Shown here: positions 27,063 to 35,275 of the stretch, piece after piece
Layout of the letters: every line of letters begins with the position of its first letter
Numbering within the stretch: position 1 is the first letter of the stretch
NCBI GenBank assembly: GCA_000953695.1
Contig: LN554846.1
Span: forward strand, 620,001-684,000
Direction of reading: 5' to 3'
From: Aliivibrio wodanis
GTDB taxonomy: Bacteria; Pseudomonadota; Gammaproteobacteria; Enterobacterales; Vibrionaceae
Length of the DNA: 64,000 nucleotides
Made by a program: the position numbers and the translations under genes
Notes under the pieces: model-generated
Seen by the model: only the letters and a program-made list of their open reading frames with translations
Databases searched by the model: none
What the model was told of the DNA's origin: nothing

Positions 27063-27389
27063 ATGTCAGGTTCAGCAAAATATTCAGATTGGTCGCAAGT
27101 GATGGCATTGATAGCAAATGCAGCAGAGCAAGATAAGCATCAATCTTTATTGACTATGTTGATGACCCCTGATGAGCGTGAGGCATTAATTGCTCGAGTA
27201 AATATTTGTCATGAGTTATTGCAAGGTGAACTAAGCCAAAGACAGATTAGTCAGTTATTGGGTGTAGGTATCGCCACTATAACTCGAGGCTCTAATGAAT
27301 TGAAAAGCCATTCACACGATGAGAAAGAATGGCTTATGGAATTACTACAACAAAGTGCTAAAAGCGTTCAGGATGAAGAAAAGGAATAA
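27063..27389 (+). CDS. trpR: Trp operon repressor
   Basis: TrpR binds tryptophan and represses trp and aro genes. The 108-aa protein has the family core LMTPDEREALIARVNI and the helix-turn-helix LSQRQISQLLGVGIATITRGS (about residues 58-79). It lies 68 bases after slt. Its last 32 bases overlap the end of yjjX, which runs the other way, so no terminator can fit between them. Confidence 0.95.
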   Translation: MSGSAKYSDWSQVMALIANAAEQDKHQSLLTMLMTPDEREALIARVNICHELLQGELSQRQISQLLGVGIATITRGSNELKSHSHDEKEWLMELLQQSAKSVQDEEKE

Positions 27390-27876
27390 GAGCAAGAATT
27401 AACGCTTGTTGATAAACAGAGCTTCTCGTTAATAGGTTATTGGTTAATAAGCCAATAGCCCCACCTTTTTGTTTAATATTATCGGTATTAAATTGTTCAT
27501 CCATCACATCCCCAAGCTCTTTTCCTTGGTTAACAGCCGTAATTACCGCAGGAGGAAGGGGTAAACTTGATGATCGTGATTCCCCCACTTTTTCTCCGTT
27601 ATCAATAATCATCCAAGCAAAAGTTGAATTCTTTTCGATCCCTGCTTCTAATCCAACATAGAAGCTGGCATCTGGAGATTGTGCTTTGGCGTTATTTACT
27701 CTGTTGATCGCCCCTTGTTTTGTTTCGATACAGCTCATTGGTTGATCTGGCACGCCACTGTCGACAGATATTCCTTCAAAGCAATAATAAATACTAGGAA
27801 AGGCTTGAGAAAATGCGGCCTTAACCGCCTCTATTTTTGCTGGGTTGAGTGAGGAAACAATAACTTTATTTTTCAT
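27358..27876 (-). CDS. yjjX: Inosine/xanthosine triphosphatase
   Basis: A house-cleaning NTPase that hydrolyses ITP and XTP. The 172-aa protein has the family opening VSSLNPAKIEAVKAAF, GVPDQPMS near residue 40 and YVGLEAGIE near 74. It is the last gene of a minus-strand cluster: its ATG overlaps the end of the GGDEF/EAL gene by 11 bases, suggesting translational coupling, while its 3' end overlaps trpR tail to tail by 32 coding bases. Confidence 0.92.
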   Translation of the reverse strand: MKNKVIVSSLNPAKIEAVKAAFSQAFPSIYYCFEGISVDSGVPDQPMSCIETKQGAINRVNNAKAQSPDASFYVGLEAGIEKNSTFAWMIIDNGEKVGESRSSSLPLPPAVITAVNQGKELGDVMDEQFNTDNIKQKGGAIGLLTNNLLTRSSVYQQALILALIPFLHPERF

Positions 27877-30196
27877 ATTCGGATTGAAACTCTTTATGCC
27901 AGTTGACTAATTCAGATTGATTCATTGGTTTTCCAAAGTGATAGCCTTGGTAATAATCACATCCGTATTCATTAAGCCATGCTACCATAGATTCATCTTC
28001 AATCCCTTCTGCTGTAACTGCCATATCTTGAGCATGACACAATTCAATTAAAGGTTTTATCACTTGCTGTTTATTAGAATCGACTAGGGTTTTTAGGAAC
28101 CAGCGGTCGAATTTTATTTTGTGAACGGGGTGTTGAACCAATTGAGTTATAGAGGTAAAACCAGAACCAAAATCATCAAGTGCTAGCTGAAATCCATGCT
28201 GATTTAAGGTTGTTAGTAGTGCATCTTGAGTGTGATTACCTTCAAAAGTCTCAGTAATTTCAAATTCAATTTTCTCTGGGGGGATCTTATATTTATCAGT
28301 AAGCTCAATAATGAAATCCGATAGTTCATTAGATCCTAGTTGAGCGGAAGATAGATTCAATGACACCTGGATATTACTCCCTATTAGTGCCGTTAATTCT
28401 GCGTATTGTATGAAGGTTTGTTCAATGACCCAGCGGTCGACTTTATCATATAACCCATTTTGCTCCGCAATGGGAATAAACTCATCGGGGCCAATAAATC
28501 CCAATTCTGGAGAGATCCATCTCAGTAACACTTCCACGCCAACTAAAGAGTGACTCTTCGCTGAAATAATGGGCATAAATACTAAAAAGAATTCATTAGA
28601 AAAATGAGTGTTACGAAGTTCTTTTTCTATGGAACGGTGGCGTTGAACTTTTTTATCCAGCTCTTTTGAATAATAAGAATATTGATTTTTTCCATTTTGT
28701 TTTGACTGATACATGGCGGCATCTGCATGGCTTGTTAGATCATCTACGGAATGCCCATCTTGAGGGTATTTGGCAATCCCAATACTACTACTTACAGGGA
28801 AAGTACCTTGTTCAAACGTAAATCCATCCTTAAATAGACTAAGGACATGCATGGAGATTATTTGAGCATGGTCATGATGAATTTGGTCATTTAGCAATAC
28901 GATCGCAAATTCATCACCTGATAAGCGTGAGAATAGAGACGAGCTTCCATGGGTTCTATCATGTTCAGTAATTAGTAATGACAGTTGGTCAGAAAATGCA
29001 CATAGCATAGCATCTCCGGTAGAGTGACCAAATTTATCATTAATGTATTTAAAATTATCTAAATCAATATAAATGATAGCTAGCTCATGACTATCAAGTC
29101 GATGAGAAGATAAGAGATGGTTTATCCGCTGATTAAATTTGTACCTATTTGGTAATTTAGTCAATTGATCTTCTTCAGATACTTTTTTAGTAATTAAATA
29201 GTTATCACTAATTTCTTTATATAAATGATGGAATTTTCGAGATAGTCGACCTATTTCATCGTTAGTTGATAAATAAGTTATATTGGAATTTTCTGTACTA
29301 TCAATCTTTTCTAATTCGCGATCGAGTCGTGTTATTGGTGAGATTAGAAAGCGTTGAATTAGGACGATAAGAAGGATAGTTGATCCTAACGTCATCGCAA
29401 GAAAAGTACTGGCTAAGGAAAACAATAACTGATTTTTTTTATCAACCAGGAAATCACCATTAGCTGATATTGAAGCGTATAATTGTGGGGCTAATTTCGA
29501 TGACATAGAAAAAGGGGTTCTCTTTTCTATGGGATTTGTAGAAAGAGTAATTTTAGCGTTGAAATACTGTTCAATGTATGTTTTTTGTCTATAAAAAATA
29601 TTGGCATCAATAGAGACGACTATCGCGATAGTATTTTTTAAATGGTGTTTCAAAGGTATGGTTAACGTTCTGGTGTCTAATAGCTTATATTTTACCAGTA
29701 ATGCATTGTATGTATTGGCTTTAGTTTCAATATATTGGGTTGCTTGAATATGTCCACTTTGGATCTGAGAGCGAACGAAATCAGTTTGATTTAATGAAAT
29801 TTCAGCAAAGGGATCTAAGCTGTTTTCATAATAAAGCTGAACCTCTAGCTTTGAAGAGAGCAGAGCGAAAGAGGCAAATTGAGCATCTGTCGGCTTTAAC
29901 TGATCGAGCGCATCTTCTAAAGACTCAGCGAGAGCAACTTCTCTATATTGATCGCTACGGTCTTCAAAATAGTTATGTATTGAATTGCTTTGGCTTAATG
30001 CGTATAGATAGCTATCAATAAAGCGAATACGGTTAGCGTAGACTATCGCCAATTCAGACATGTTTCGCTCTAACTGTTGCTGCTCAGAGTGAACTAAATC
30101 TTGAACTTGACCTTTATAGATCAGATAGGTTCCAATGCCATAAATAGCAATGATGACAGGAATTATAAGTGTAATGACGCGTTTATTTAGATTCAT
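27866..30196 (-). CDS. mbaA: MbaA-like membrane GGDEF/EAL c-di-GMP enzyme
   Basis: A 776-aa sensor enzyme. TM1 (about 7-27), periplasmic sensor (28-255), TM2 (257-288), HAMP-like linker (to ~340), GGDEF domain with SGDEF at 426-430, EAL domain with EVL at 555-557. The EAL domain keeps the other catalytic residues (NLSS 614-617, EITE near 646-649, DDFGSG 674-679, AEG near 729), so phosphodiesterase activity is likely; the SGDEF site may also be active. Position and domains match V. cholerae MbaA, whose activity is set by the binding protein NspS. It overlaps the upstream NspS-like gene by 14 bases. Confidence 0.88.
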   Translation of the reverse strand: MNLNKRVITLIIPVIIAIYGIGTYLIYKGQVQDLVHSEQQQLERNMSELAIVYANRIRFIDSYLYALSQSNSIHNYFEDRSDQYREVALAESLEDALDQLKPTDAQFASFALLSSKLEVQLYYENSLDPFAEISLNQTDFVRSQIQSGHIQATQYIETKANTYNALLVKYKLLDTRTLTIPLKHHLKNTIAIVVSIDANIFYRQKTYIEQYFNAKITLSTNPIEKRTPFSMSSKLAPQLYASISANGDFLVDKKNQLLFSLASTFLAMTLGSTILLIVLIQRFLISPITRLDRELEKIDSTENSNITYLSTNDEIGRLSRKFHHLYKEISDNYLITKKVSEEDQLTKLPNRYKFNQRINHLLSSHRLDSHELAIIYIDLDNFKYINDKFGHSTGDAMLCAFSDQLSLLITEHDRTHGSSSLFSRLSGDEFAIVLLNDQIHHDHAQIISMHVLSLFKDGFTFEQGTFPVSSSIGIAKYPQDGHSVDDLTSHADAAMYQSKQNGKNQYSYYSKELDKKVQRHRSIEKELRNTHFSNEFFLVFMPIISAKSHSLVGVEVLLRWISPELGFIGPDEFIPIAEQNGLYDKVDRWVIEQTFIQYAELTALIGSNIQVSLNLSSAQLGSNELSDFIIELTDKYKIPPEKIEFEITETFEGNHTQDALLTTLNQHGFQLALDDFGSGFTSITQLVQHPVHKIKFDRWFLKTLVDSNKQQVIKPLIELCHAQDMAVTAEGIEDESMVAWLNEYGCDYYQGYHFGKPMNQSELVNWHKEFQSEYEK

Positions 30197-31256
30197 GCTG
30201 CTTTAAAATTGTTCGCAACATTCGACTGCGAATTTGGTTTTGTTTATGATCTAATGAGATATTAAATGTACTGTTGTTAATGATCTCTTGAGGTGGAAAA
30301 AGAGTGTTGTCGTTAGTAAACTCTTTTGGCATTTGTTTTATTGCGCTTAAGTTTGGTGTGGCAACTTCCACATACAATGTATTCAGTGCTGCGATATCTG
30401 GACGACTTAAAAACTCAATTAACTGCCTTGCTTCTTTTTTATGTTTAGAGTGCTCCATGACAGTTAAGCAATCGACCCAGAGCTGGGTTCCTTCTTTTGG
30501 GATCGTGTAGCCCCACTCATACTCTCCCTTTTCAGATAAGTAATACTGATCACCACTGTAGGATAATGCAATGTAAAGTTCATTATCCGTCGCAGAAGAT
30601 TCAATAAATGTTAAAGGGTATTCGAAGGTTAAAATATCTGAAATATTCGAGATAATATATGTGAACGTTGTTTTTAATACCTCTTTTTCATCTGCATCAA
30701 TAGGGTATCCTTTTGCCAATAAGTAAGGCATGAAGGTTTCAATTAATGAGTTAGTTAAACCAATATGACCACGGATATTGTCAGCAGGCTCAGTAATACT
30801 TGCCCATGATGTCGGGGGCGTTGGAAATTTATCTTTTCTATAGACTAATCCTACTGTTCCCCAAAAATAGGGAATGGAATGAGTACCACAAGCATTTAGC
30901 CAGCGTTTATCCATATCACTTCTGTGATTCAATGTTGATAGGTCACTAATTATATTGTTTTCTTTTAGCTCCTGCTGTGAAGCACTGTCAATCACCACAA
31001 TATCAATATTACTTGTTTTTCTTTGATATAGGATTTTGTCACGTTGATTATCACTATCAATGAATACTTTATCGAGTTCAATGCCTGTTTTATTTACCCA
31101 AATTTCTTCTACTTCAGGTGCAATACTGCCCTCCCAAAGTAAAAGAGTAAGCGATGAATTTTGCTTGCTGGAAGCTATAGCACTAGATGCTAAGCTTAAA
31201 GACAGTAAGGCAAAAGTACTGAGAGTTATAAGTTGCATCTTAATTATTTTCTTCAT
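30183..31256 (-). CDS. nspS: NspS-like polyamine-sensing periplasmic binding protein, second copy
   Basis: A 357-aa PotD/NspS-type substrate-binding protein with a Sec signal (LLSLSLASSAIA). Shared blocks with its neighbour include IPYFWGTVGLVYR, TIPKEGTQLWVDCLTVME and RPDIAALNTLY. In V. cholerae NspS binds norspermidine or spermidine in the periplasm and controls MbaA rather than feeding a transporter. No permease or ATPase gene is present here, which supports a sensing role. It overlaps the mbaA-like gene by 14 bases and the other copy by 17 bases, so all three appear translationally coupled. Which copy is orthologous to NspS cannot be settled by eye. Confidence 0.82.
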   Translation of the reverse strand: MKKIIKMQLITLSTFALLSLSLASSAIASSKQNSSLTLLLWEGSIAPEVEEIWVNKTGIELDKVFIDSDNQRDKILYQRKTSNIDIVVIDSASQQELKENNIISDLSTLNHRSDMDKRWLNACGTHSIPYFWGTVGLVYRKDKFPTPPTSWASITEPADNIRGHIGLTNSLIETFMPYLLAKGYPIDADEKEVLKTTFTYIISNISDILTFEYPLTFIESSATDNELYIALSYSGDQYYLSEKGEYEWGYTIPKEGTQLWVDCLTVMEHSKHKKEARQLIEFLSRPDIAALNTLYVEVATPNLSAIKQMPKEFTNDNTLFPPQEIINNSTFNISLDHKQNQIRSRMLRTILKQHESK

Positions 31257-32295
31257 GATATTTAATTATCGACTCTGTAATTCGCTTTCGGATGTATTTG
31301 TTATTTATGTCTTCGTAGGTATATTCTTGGCTTAAATTCATGACCTTACTTGTTGGTAGGGAAGCTCCCCAGTTATCGTTAAGCAGAAGTAATTGTTTTG
31401 ATACGCTAGCGTTTGTTGGGTTGTTTTTTAGATCTAATGTATTTAGTAAGGCAATGTCTGGGCGTTGTAAAAAATTAATAAAGCGAAAAGCCAGCTCTTT
31501 ATTTTTTGAGCTTTCTAACACAGATAAACAATCAACCCACACAATGCTCCCTTCTTTTGGAGTAATGAATTTCCAATCAGAAAAAGAAGACTTCTTATTC
31601 AGCGTTTCTTCATCTCCACTATAAGCCATTGTAATATAAATATTATTATCATTAGGATTCCCTATAAAATAGCTTATCGGATAATTGTAAGAATGAACAA
31701 ATTTTGATTGTTGTTTTAATTCGTTATAAATGTCTTTGAGGGTATGTGTCGTTACAGTTGAAATGGAGGCATTACGGATAAACAGGGATGGAAGCAGTAA
31801 ATCAGAGGTATCGTCCATCATCATTATACGGCTGTATAATTCGTCGTTAGGATATAAAATATTTTTCCAAGAGGTAGGGGGAGCTATTTTTGAACTTCGG
31901 TATGCTAGCCCTAATGTTCCCCAGAAGTAAGGAATGCTATTGTCTGAACATTGGTTAAGCCAGAGTTCTTCTATGTACTTACTGTTTGATATTGTCCCAG
32001 GAGACCAAGAAGCCAACATTTTTTGTTTCATGAAGTGATGACCACTGACTTCGTCAATAATCACAATATCAATACCTGCGCCGGTATTGAGGATATGATC
32101 TCTTTTCTCATCATTATCAAAGAGAACCTGTTCAATTTTTACACCAGTTTCGAGGTACCATTTATCAATTACTTGTTGTGATAAATAATCTTCCCAGTTC
32201 AATATAGTTAATGTTTTTTCTGTAGGCAGGGCAAAGCAATTAGAGCTAAATAACGTCAATAGGTAGAGTAGTTTAATTAGCGTATTTTTTATCAT
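31240..32295 (-). CDS. NspS-like polyamine-sensing periplasmic binding protein, first copy
   Basis: A 351-aa paralogue of the next gene, clearly similar along the whole length (WEDYLSQQVIDKWYLETG, IPYFWGTLGLAYR, FITPKEGSIVWVDCLSVLE, RPDIALLNTL). A signal peptide ends around SSNCFA. The tandem pair probably arose by duplication followed by divergence, since the ligand-lobe regions differ more than the shared blocks. It is the first gene of the nspS-nspS-mbaA-yjjX cluster. The start codon directly follows a hairpin that covers the likely ribosome binding site. Confidence 0.82.
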   Translation of the reverse strand: MIKNTLIKLLYLLTLFSSNCFALPTEKTLTILNWEDYLSQQVIDKWYLETGVKIEQVLFDNDEKRDHILNTGAGIDIVIIDEVSGHHFMKQKMLASWSPGTISNSKYIEELWLNQCSDNSIPYFWGTLGLAYRSSKIAPPTSWKNILYPNDELYSRIMMMDDTSDLLLPSLFIRNASISTVTTHTLKDIYNELKQQSKFVHSYNYPISYFIGNPNDNNIYITMAYSGDEETLNKKSSFSDWKFITPKEGSIVWVDCLSVLESSKNKELAFRFINFLQRPDIALLNTLDLKNNPTNASVSKQLLLLNDNWGASLPTSKVMNLSQEYTYEDINNKYIRKRITESIIKYHEENN

Positions 32296-32328
32296 ATAGG
32301 GCCTACATAGAAGTAAATGCAGGCCTAT
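32296..32328 (-). promoter_or_regulatory. Hairpin covering the ribosome binding site of the first nspS-like gene
   Basis: Arms ATAGGCCTGCAT and ATGTAGGCCCTAT (minus strand) pair over about 11 bp with one bulge and one mismatch around an 8-base loop. The second arm ends on the base before the ATG. It contains TAGG, the only Shine-Dalgarno-like stretch at the right distance (6 bases). No T-run follows, so it does not look like a pheA terminator. Translational control is inferred. Confidence 0.5.
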
Positions 32329-32365
32329 TTTACAGAATGAGTAACTAATAACAACCGTTGTGTCG

Positions 32366-33544
32366 TTAGTTTAATTGAGGGATATCTGTAGGGGTTACAT
32401 TTTCAATTGGATAGCAGCCTAACACTTTTAAATATTGAGTTATAGATGTTAGCTCTTCAATTGCAGCACTCATTGCCTCTGATTTTAGATGGGCTTGTAA
32501 ATCAATATAAAACATCTCTTCCCAAGGATTTCCCATAATAGGGCGAGATTCTAATTTACTCATATTAATTCCGTATTTACGTAGAACTAATAGGGATTCA
32601 ACCAGAGAACCTGCATCTTGGGATGTTGACATAATTAATGTTGTTTTCGCTGGAATTTGTTCTGAAACATCAACGGGCTTTCTTGCGACAACAATAAAGC
32701 GAGTTTGATTATCAGTTTGATTTGAAATATTAGTAATTAAGGATTGGAGACCATAAAGTTTACCACTGTCAGAGTTACCGATAGCTGCAACATGTGGTGA
32801 ATTGATGTCTTTTACAGCAATCATGGCATCAGCAGTACTTGAGCATGAAACTAATTCGACATTCTCTAGACGGTGTAAAAACTCGCTGCACTGTTCATGA
32901 GGTTGTGGGTGAGAATAAAGTGTCGTAATTGATTCTAGAGTCGTATCTGTGGTGGTTAATAAGCAGTGATCAATTTGCTGAGTGAGCTCACCGACAATGT
33001 ATAAACTGGTGTGCTGCAGAAGATCGTATACTTCATTTATGGAACCTGAACTGGTGTTTTCAATTGGTAAGACACCATAATCAGCATGACCAGATTCAAC
33101 AGTTTTTATGACCTCTCTAAAGTTTTCACAGCCTAATTCTGCTAATTCTGTATTTTTCTTACTGAAGTAACGACGGCTAGCTAAATTAGAATACGATCCT
33201 TTTGAACCTAGGTAAGCAACTCTTGCTACTGGTTTTCTGCTTAATTCTGGATTGGTTAGGTTCTGAAAGTATTCTTGTTGTAATAAAACCGAATCTTCAA
33301 TAATTGTGTGGAATAGTTGAGTTATATAGTAAGCATCAAGATCAAATGCTTTGCCATTCTTGATTAATTTAACAAGTAGTTGTTGTTCACGTTTGGGGTC
33401 TCGGACAGGTTTTGCGGTTTGAACTTTACTCTTAGCAACTTCAAGGCTGAGTTTACGGCGCTCAGAAAAAAGAGTTAATAATTCATTATCAAGATCATTG
33501 AGGCGTAAACGAATTTCATCAAGAGAATAGCGGGTATCAGTCAT
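32366..33544 (-). CDS. pheA: Bifunctional chorismate mutase / prephenate dehydratase
   Basis: PheA makes prephenate and then phenylpyruvate for phenylalanine synthesis. Domains: AroQ chorismate mutase (1-90; LRLNDLDNELLTLFSERR), prephenate dehydratase (about 107-285; AYLGSKGSYSN, LPIENTSSGSI), and an ACT regulatory domain whose LESRPIMGNPWE carries the Phe-binding ESRP motif. Its 392 aa fit the family. A promoter lies about 35 bases before the ATG, which leaves no room for a pheL-type attenuator as in E. coli. Confidence 0.97.
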   Translation of the reverse strand: MTDTRYSLDEIRLRLNDLDNELLTLFSERRKLSLEVAKSKVQTAKPVRDPKREQQLLVKLIKNGKAFDLDAYYITQLFHTIIEDSVLLQQEYFQNLTNPELSRKPVARVAYLGSKGSYSNLASRRYFSKKNTELAELGCENFREVIKTVESGHADYGVLPIENTSSGSINEVYDLLQHTSLYIVGELTQQIDHCLLTTTDTTLESITTLYSHPQPHEQCSEFLHRLENVELVSCSSTADAMIAVKDINSPHVAAIGNSDSGKLYGLQSLITNISNQTDNQTRFIVVARKPVDVSEQIPAKTTLIMSTSQDAGSLVESLLVLRKYGINMSKLESRPIMGNPWEEMFYIDLQAHLKSEAMSAAIEELTSITQYLKVLGCYPIENVTPTDIPQLN

Positions 33545-33578
33545 GAATATGCAAACCTAGTAAATTAAGAGTTAATTC

Positions 33579-33607
33579 ACAATAAGGAATAGCTAAGTTT
33601 GCGTCAA
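33579..33607 (-). promoter_or_regulatory. Sigma70 promoter of pheA
   Basis: On the minus strand: TTGACG (33607-33602), 17-base spacer, TATTGT (33584-33579). The -35 box touches the T-run of the raiA terminator. Confidence 0.65.
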
Positions 33608-33637
33608 GAAAAAACAGCGCTCAAATGAGCGCTGTTT
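33608..33637 (-). terminator. Terminator of raiA
   Basis: A perfect 12-bp stem (AAACAGCGCTCA / TGAGCGCTGTTT) with a 2-base loop as drawn and a minus-strand T-run (TTTTTTC). It separates raiA from pheA. Confidence 0.9.
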
Positions 33638-33663
33638 CAGAAAATGTTGAGTTGACTATTTGA

Positions 33664-34026
33664 CTACTGTTCGTATTCCTCTTCTAGATCAACTTCTGGC
33701 TCTTCAATTACAGGTGCTTGGGCATGTGTTGCACGACGAGCTTCGCCTTTATGTTGCAGTTTATCTAGTTGGCGTTCTAGTTTTTGATACATTTCTCTAA
33801 TTGCACCAAATAGGTCTTCTTGTTCTGCTGATGCTGCAACTTTACCACCAGCGATAGTCGCCTGTGCTTCTACCTTGTGTTTACCATTTGCGCGTTTCGT
33901 AACGCTAGCGTGACGTCCAATAATGTCTAGATTTCTTTTTTCTTCTAGTTTTTTAAATTTCCCTTCAATACGTTCACGGATGCCTGGAGTGATGTCGATG
34001 TTGTTACCAGTGATTTCTACTTTCAT
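33664..34026 (-). CDS. raiA: Ribosome-associated inhibitor RaiA / hibernation factor (YfiA family)
   Basis: RaiA binds the 30S A/P sites in stationary phase or cold and stops translation. The 120-aa protein has the family start MKVEITGNNIDITPGIRERIE, the basic KKLEEKRNLDI and HKVEAQATI strands, and an acidic tail (VDLEEEYEQ). The long C-terminal tail favours RaiA over short HPF. The order pheA-raiA-bamD is usual in vibrios. A CRP-like site lies 65 bases upstream. Confidence 0.93.
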   Translation of the reverse strand: MKVEITGNNIDITPGIRERIEGKFKKLEEKRNLDIIGRHASVTKRANGKHKVEAQATIAGGKVAASAEQEDLFGAIREMYQKLERQLDKLQHKGEARRATHAQAPVIEEPEVDLEEEYEQ

Positions 34027-34090
34027 ATGATTTTCCTCTCTCTTGCCCCGTTTGGCATGTATTCAGATTACGGATTCAGCAGTAAAATAA

Positions 34091-34106
34091 AGTGATCTAC
34101 ATCACT
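34091..34106. promoter_or_regulatory. Candidate CRP site upstream of raiA
   Basis: AGTGATCTACATCACT is a symmetric match (8 of 10 core bases) to TGTGA-N6-TCACA. The surrounding gap 34027-34335 is AT-rich and holds no gene. I saw no better-defined promoter in it. Confidence 0.4.
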
Positions 34107-34335
34107 ATTCTTAATAGTGTTCGTAATTAGATATGTTGATGTGATCTCAAACAAACCCTGAGAATTTTTTTTGAAAAAAAACTTGATGAATTGGGTAAAA
34201 TAGGTAGATTGGAAGGATTGATTACTGAAAACATTCGTTTTTAGGGACTAAGTTCAACTTGCTGTTTTCAATGACTATTTTTTAATCTCCCATGTTTTGT
34301 GAGTTTGAACATCCTTTATATAAATCTCAGATATA

Positions 34336-34371
34336 AAAAAGCCGTGCCTTAATGATAAGGCACGGCTTTTT
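34336..34371 (-). terminator. Terminator of bamD
   Basis: A perfect stem of about 16 bp (AAAAAGCCGTGCCTTA and complement) with an ATGA loop, ending in a minus-strand T-run, 18 bases past the bamD stop. Confidence 0.92.
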
Positions 34372-34388
34372 GCTTTTTGGCATATATT

Positions 34389-35114
34389 CTATTGAGGATT
34401 CAATGCAATAAGCTCTTCTGTTCGAGCGATAGCATCTTCTAATTTTAATTCTTTATATGCAGCTAGCATGATTGTTAATGATTTTCTGGCAGCTTCTGTA
34501 TCAGGGTAAGTTCGTTGTAGATCTTGGCTACGGTTGATCGCGGAAATCCATGCTTCTCGACGTAGATAAAAATCCGCAGTAGCTAATTCATATTCAGCTA
34601 AACGATTTTTTAATGAAAATAGGCGAGTTTGAGCATCTTCAGCATAAAGGCTATCAGGATAACGATCGAGTAAGCGTTTAAAATCTTTAAATGCAGCACG
34701 TGCTGGTTCTGGGTCTCGATCCGAGCGATCTACTCGAAATAAATCGTGCATAAAGCTACGGTCTTGAGCCATATGCGTTAATCCACGCATATACAGTACC
34801 CAGTCAGCTTTTGGGTGTACGGGGTTTAGGCGGTTAAAACGTTCAATGGTTGCTAAACCTAAAGCTAAGTCATCACTTTTGTAATATACATAGATAAGAT
34901 CAAGTTGGACTTGTTCGGAATAGGCTCCGAAAGGATAACGAGAATCTAATGCTTCAAGACGTTCTATCGCACTTGTCCAATTACCAGCCTGTAAAGATAC
35001 TTGAGCTTGAGAATATAATTCTGATGGTGGGATATCAGGGATAACATCATCACTGCTTGAGCAACCAACCAGCAAAGATACGGCTAATAATGAAGAAAGA
35101 GTTAAGCGTTTCAT
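34389..35114 (-). CDS. bamD: Outer membrane assembly lipoprotein BamD
   Basis: BamD is the essential lipoprotein partner of BamA in outer-membrane protein insertion. The 241-aa protein starts MKRLTLSSLLAVSLLVGC (lipobox LVGC, acylated Cys18) and consists of TPR-like repeats (SELYSQAQVSLQAGNW, RYPFGAYSEQVQLDL, RYPDSLYAEDAQTRL). The open frame runs upstream to 35378 and into the divergent rluD region, but only this start gives a lipoprotein signal and the family length. Confidence 0.96.
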   Translation of the reverse strand: MKRLTLSSLLAVSLLVGCSSSDDVIPDIPPSELYSQAQVSLQAGNWTSAIERLEALDSRYPFGAYSEQVQLDLIYVYYKSDDLALGLATIERFNRLNPVHPKADWVLYMRGLTHMAQDRSFMHDLFRVDRSDRDPEPARAAFKDFKRLLDRYPDSLYAEDAQTRLFSLKNRLAEYELATADFYLRREAWISAINRSQDLQRTYPDTEAARKSLTIMLAAYKELKLEDAIARTEELIALNPQ

Positions 35115-35275
35115 GCTTGAAAATGATCCTTGACTAAAAAAACTGAAGTTATCCATTACGAAATGCCTCGTTAACAGATACAATGGTAGATAGTTTATTT
35201 CACTTACAGTGTTGATGATACCAAATATGATATATTTGTTTGGTATTAGTACCACTAAATTTAAAAAAGTTCGGT

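Noticed and set aside
33545-33663. A pheL-type attenuator before pheA
   Set aside because: The hairpin there is the raiA terminator and lies upstream of the pheA promoter; the pheA leader is too short for a leader peptide.
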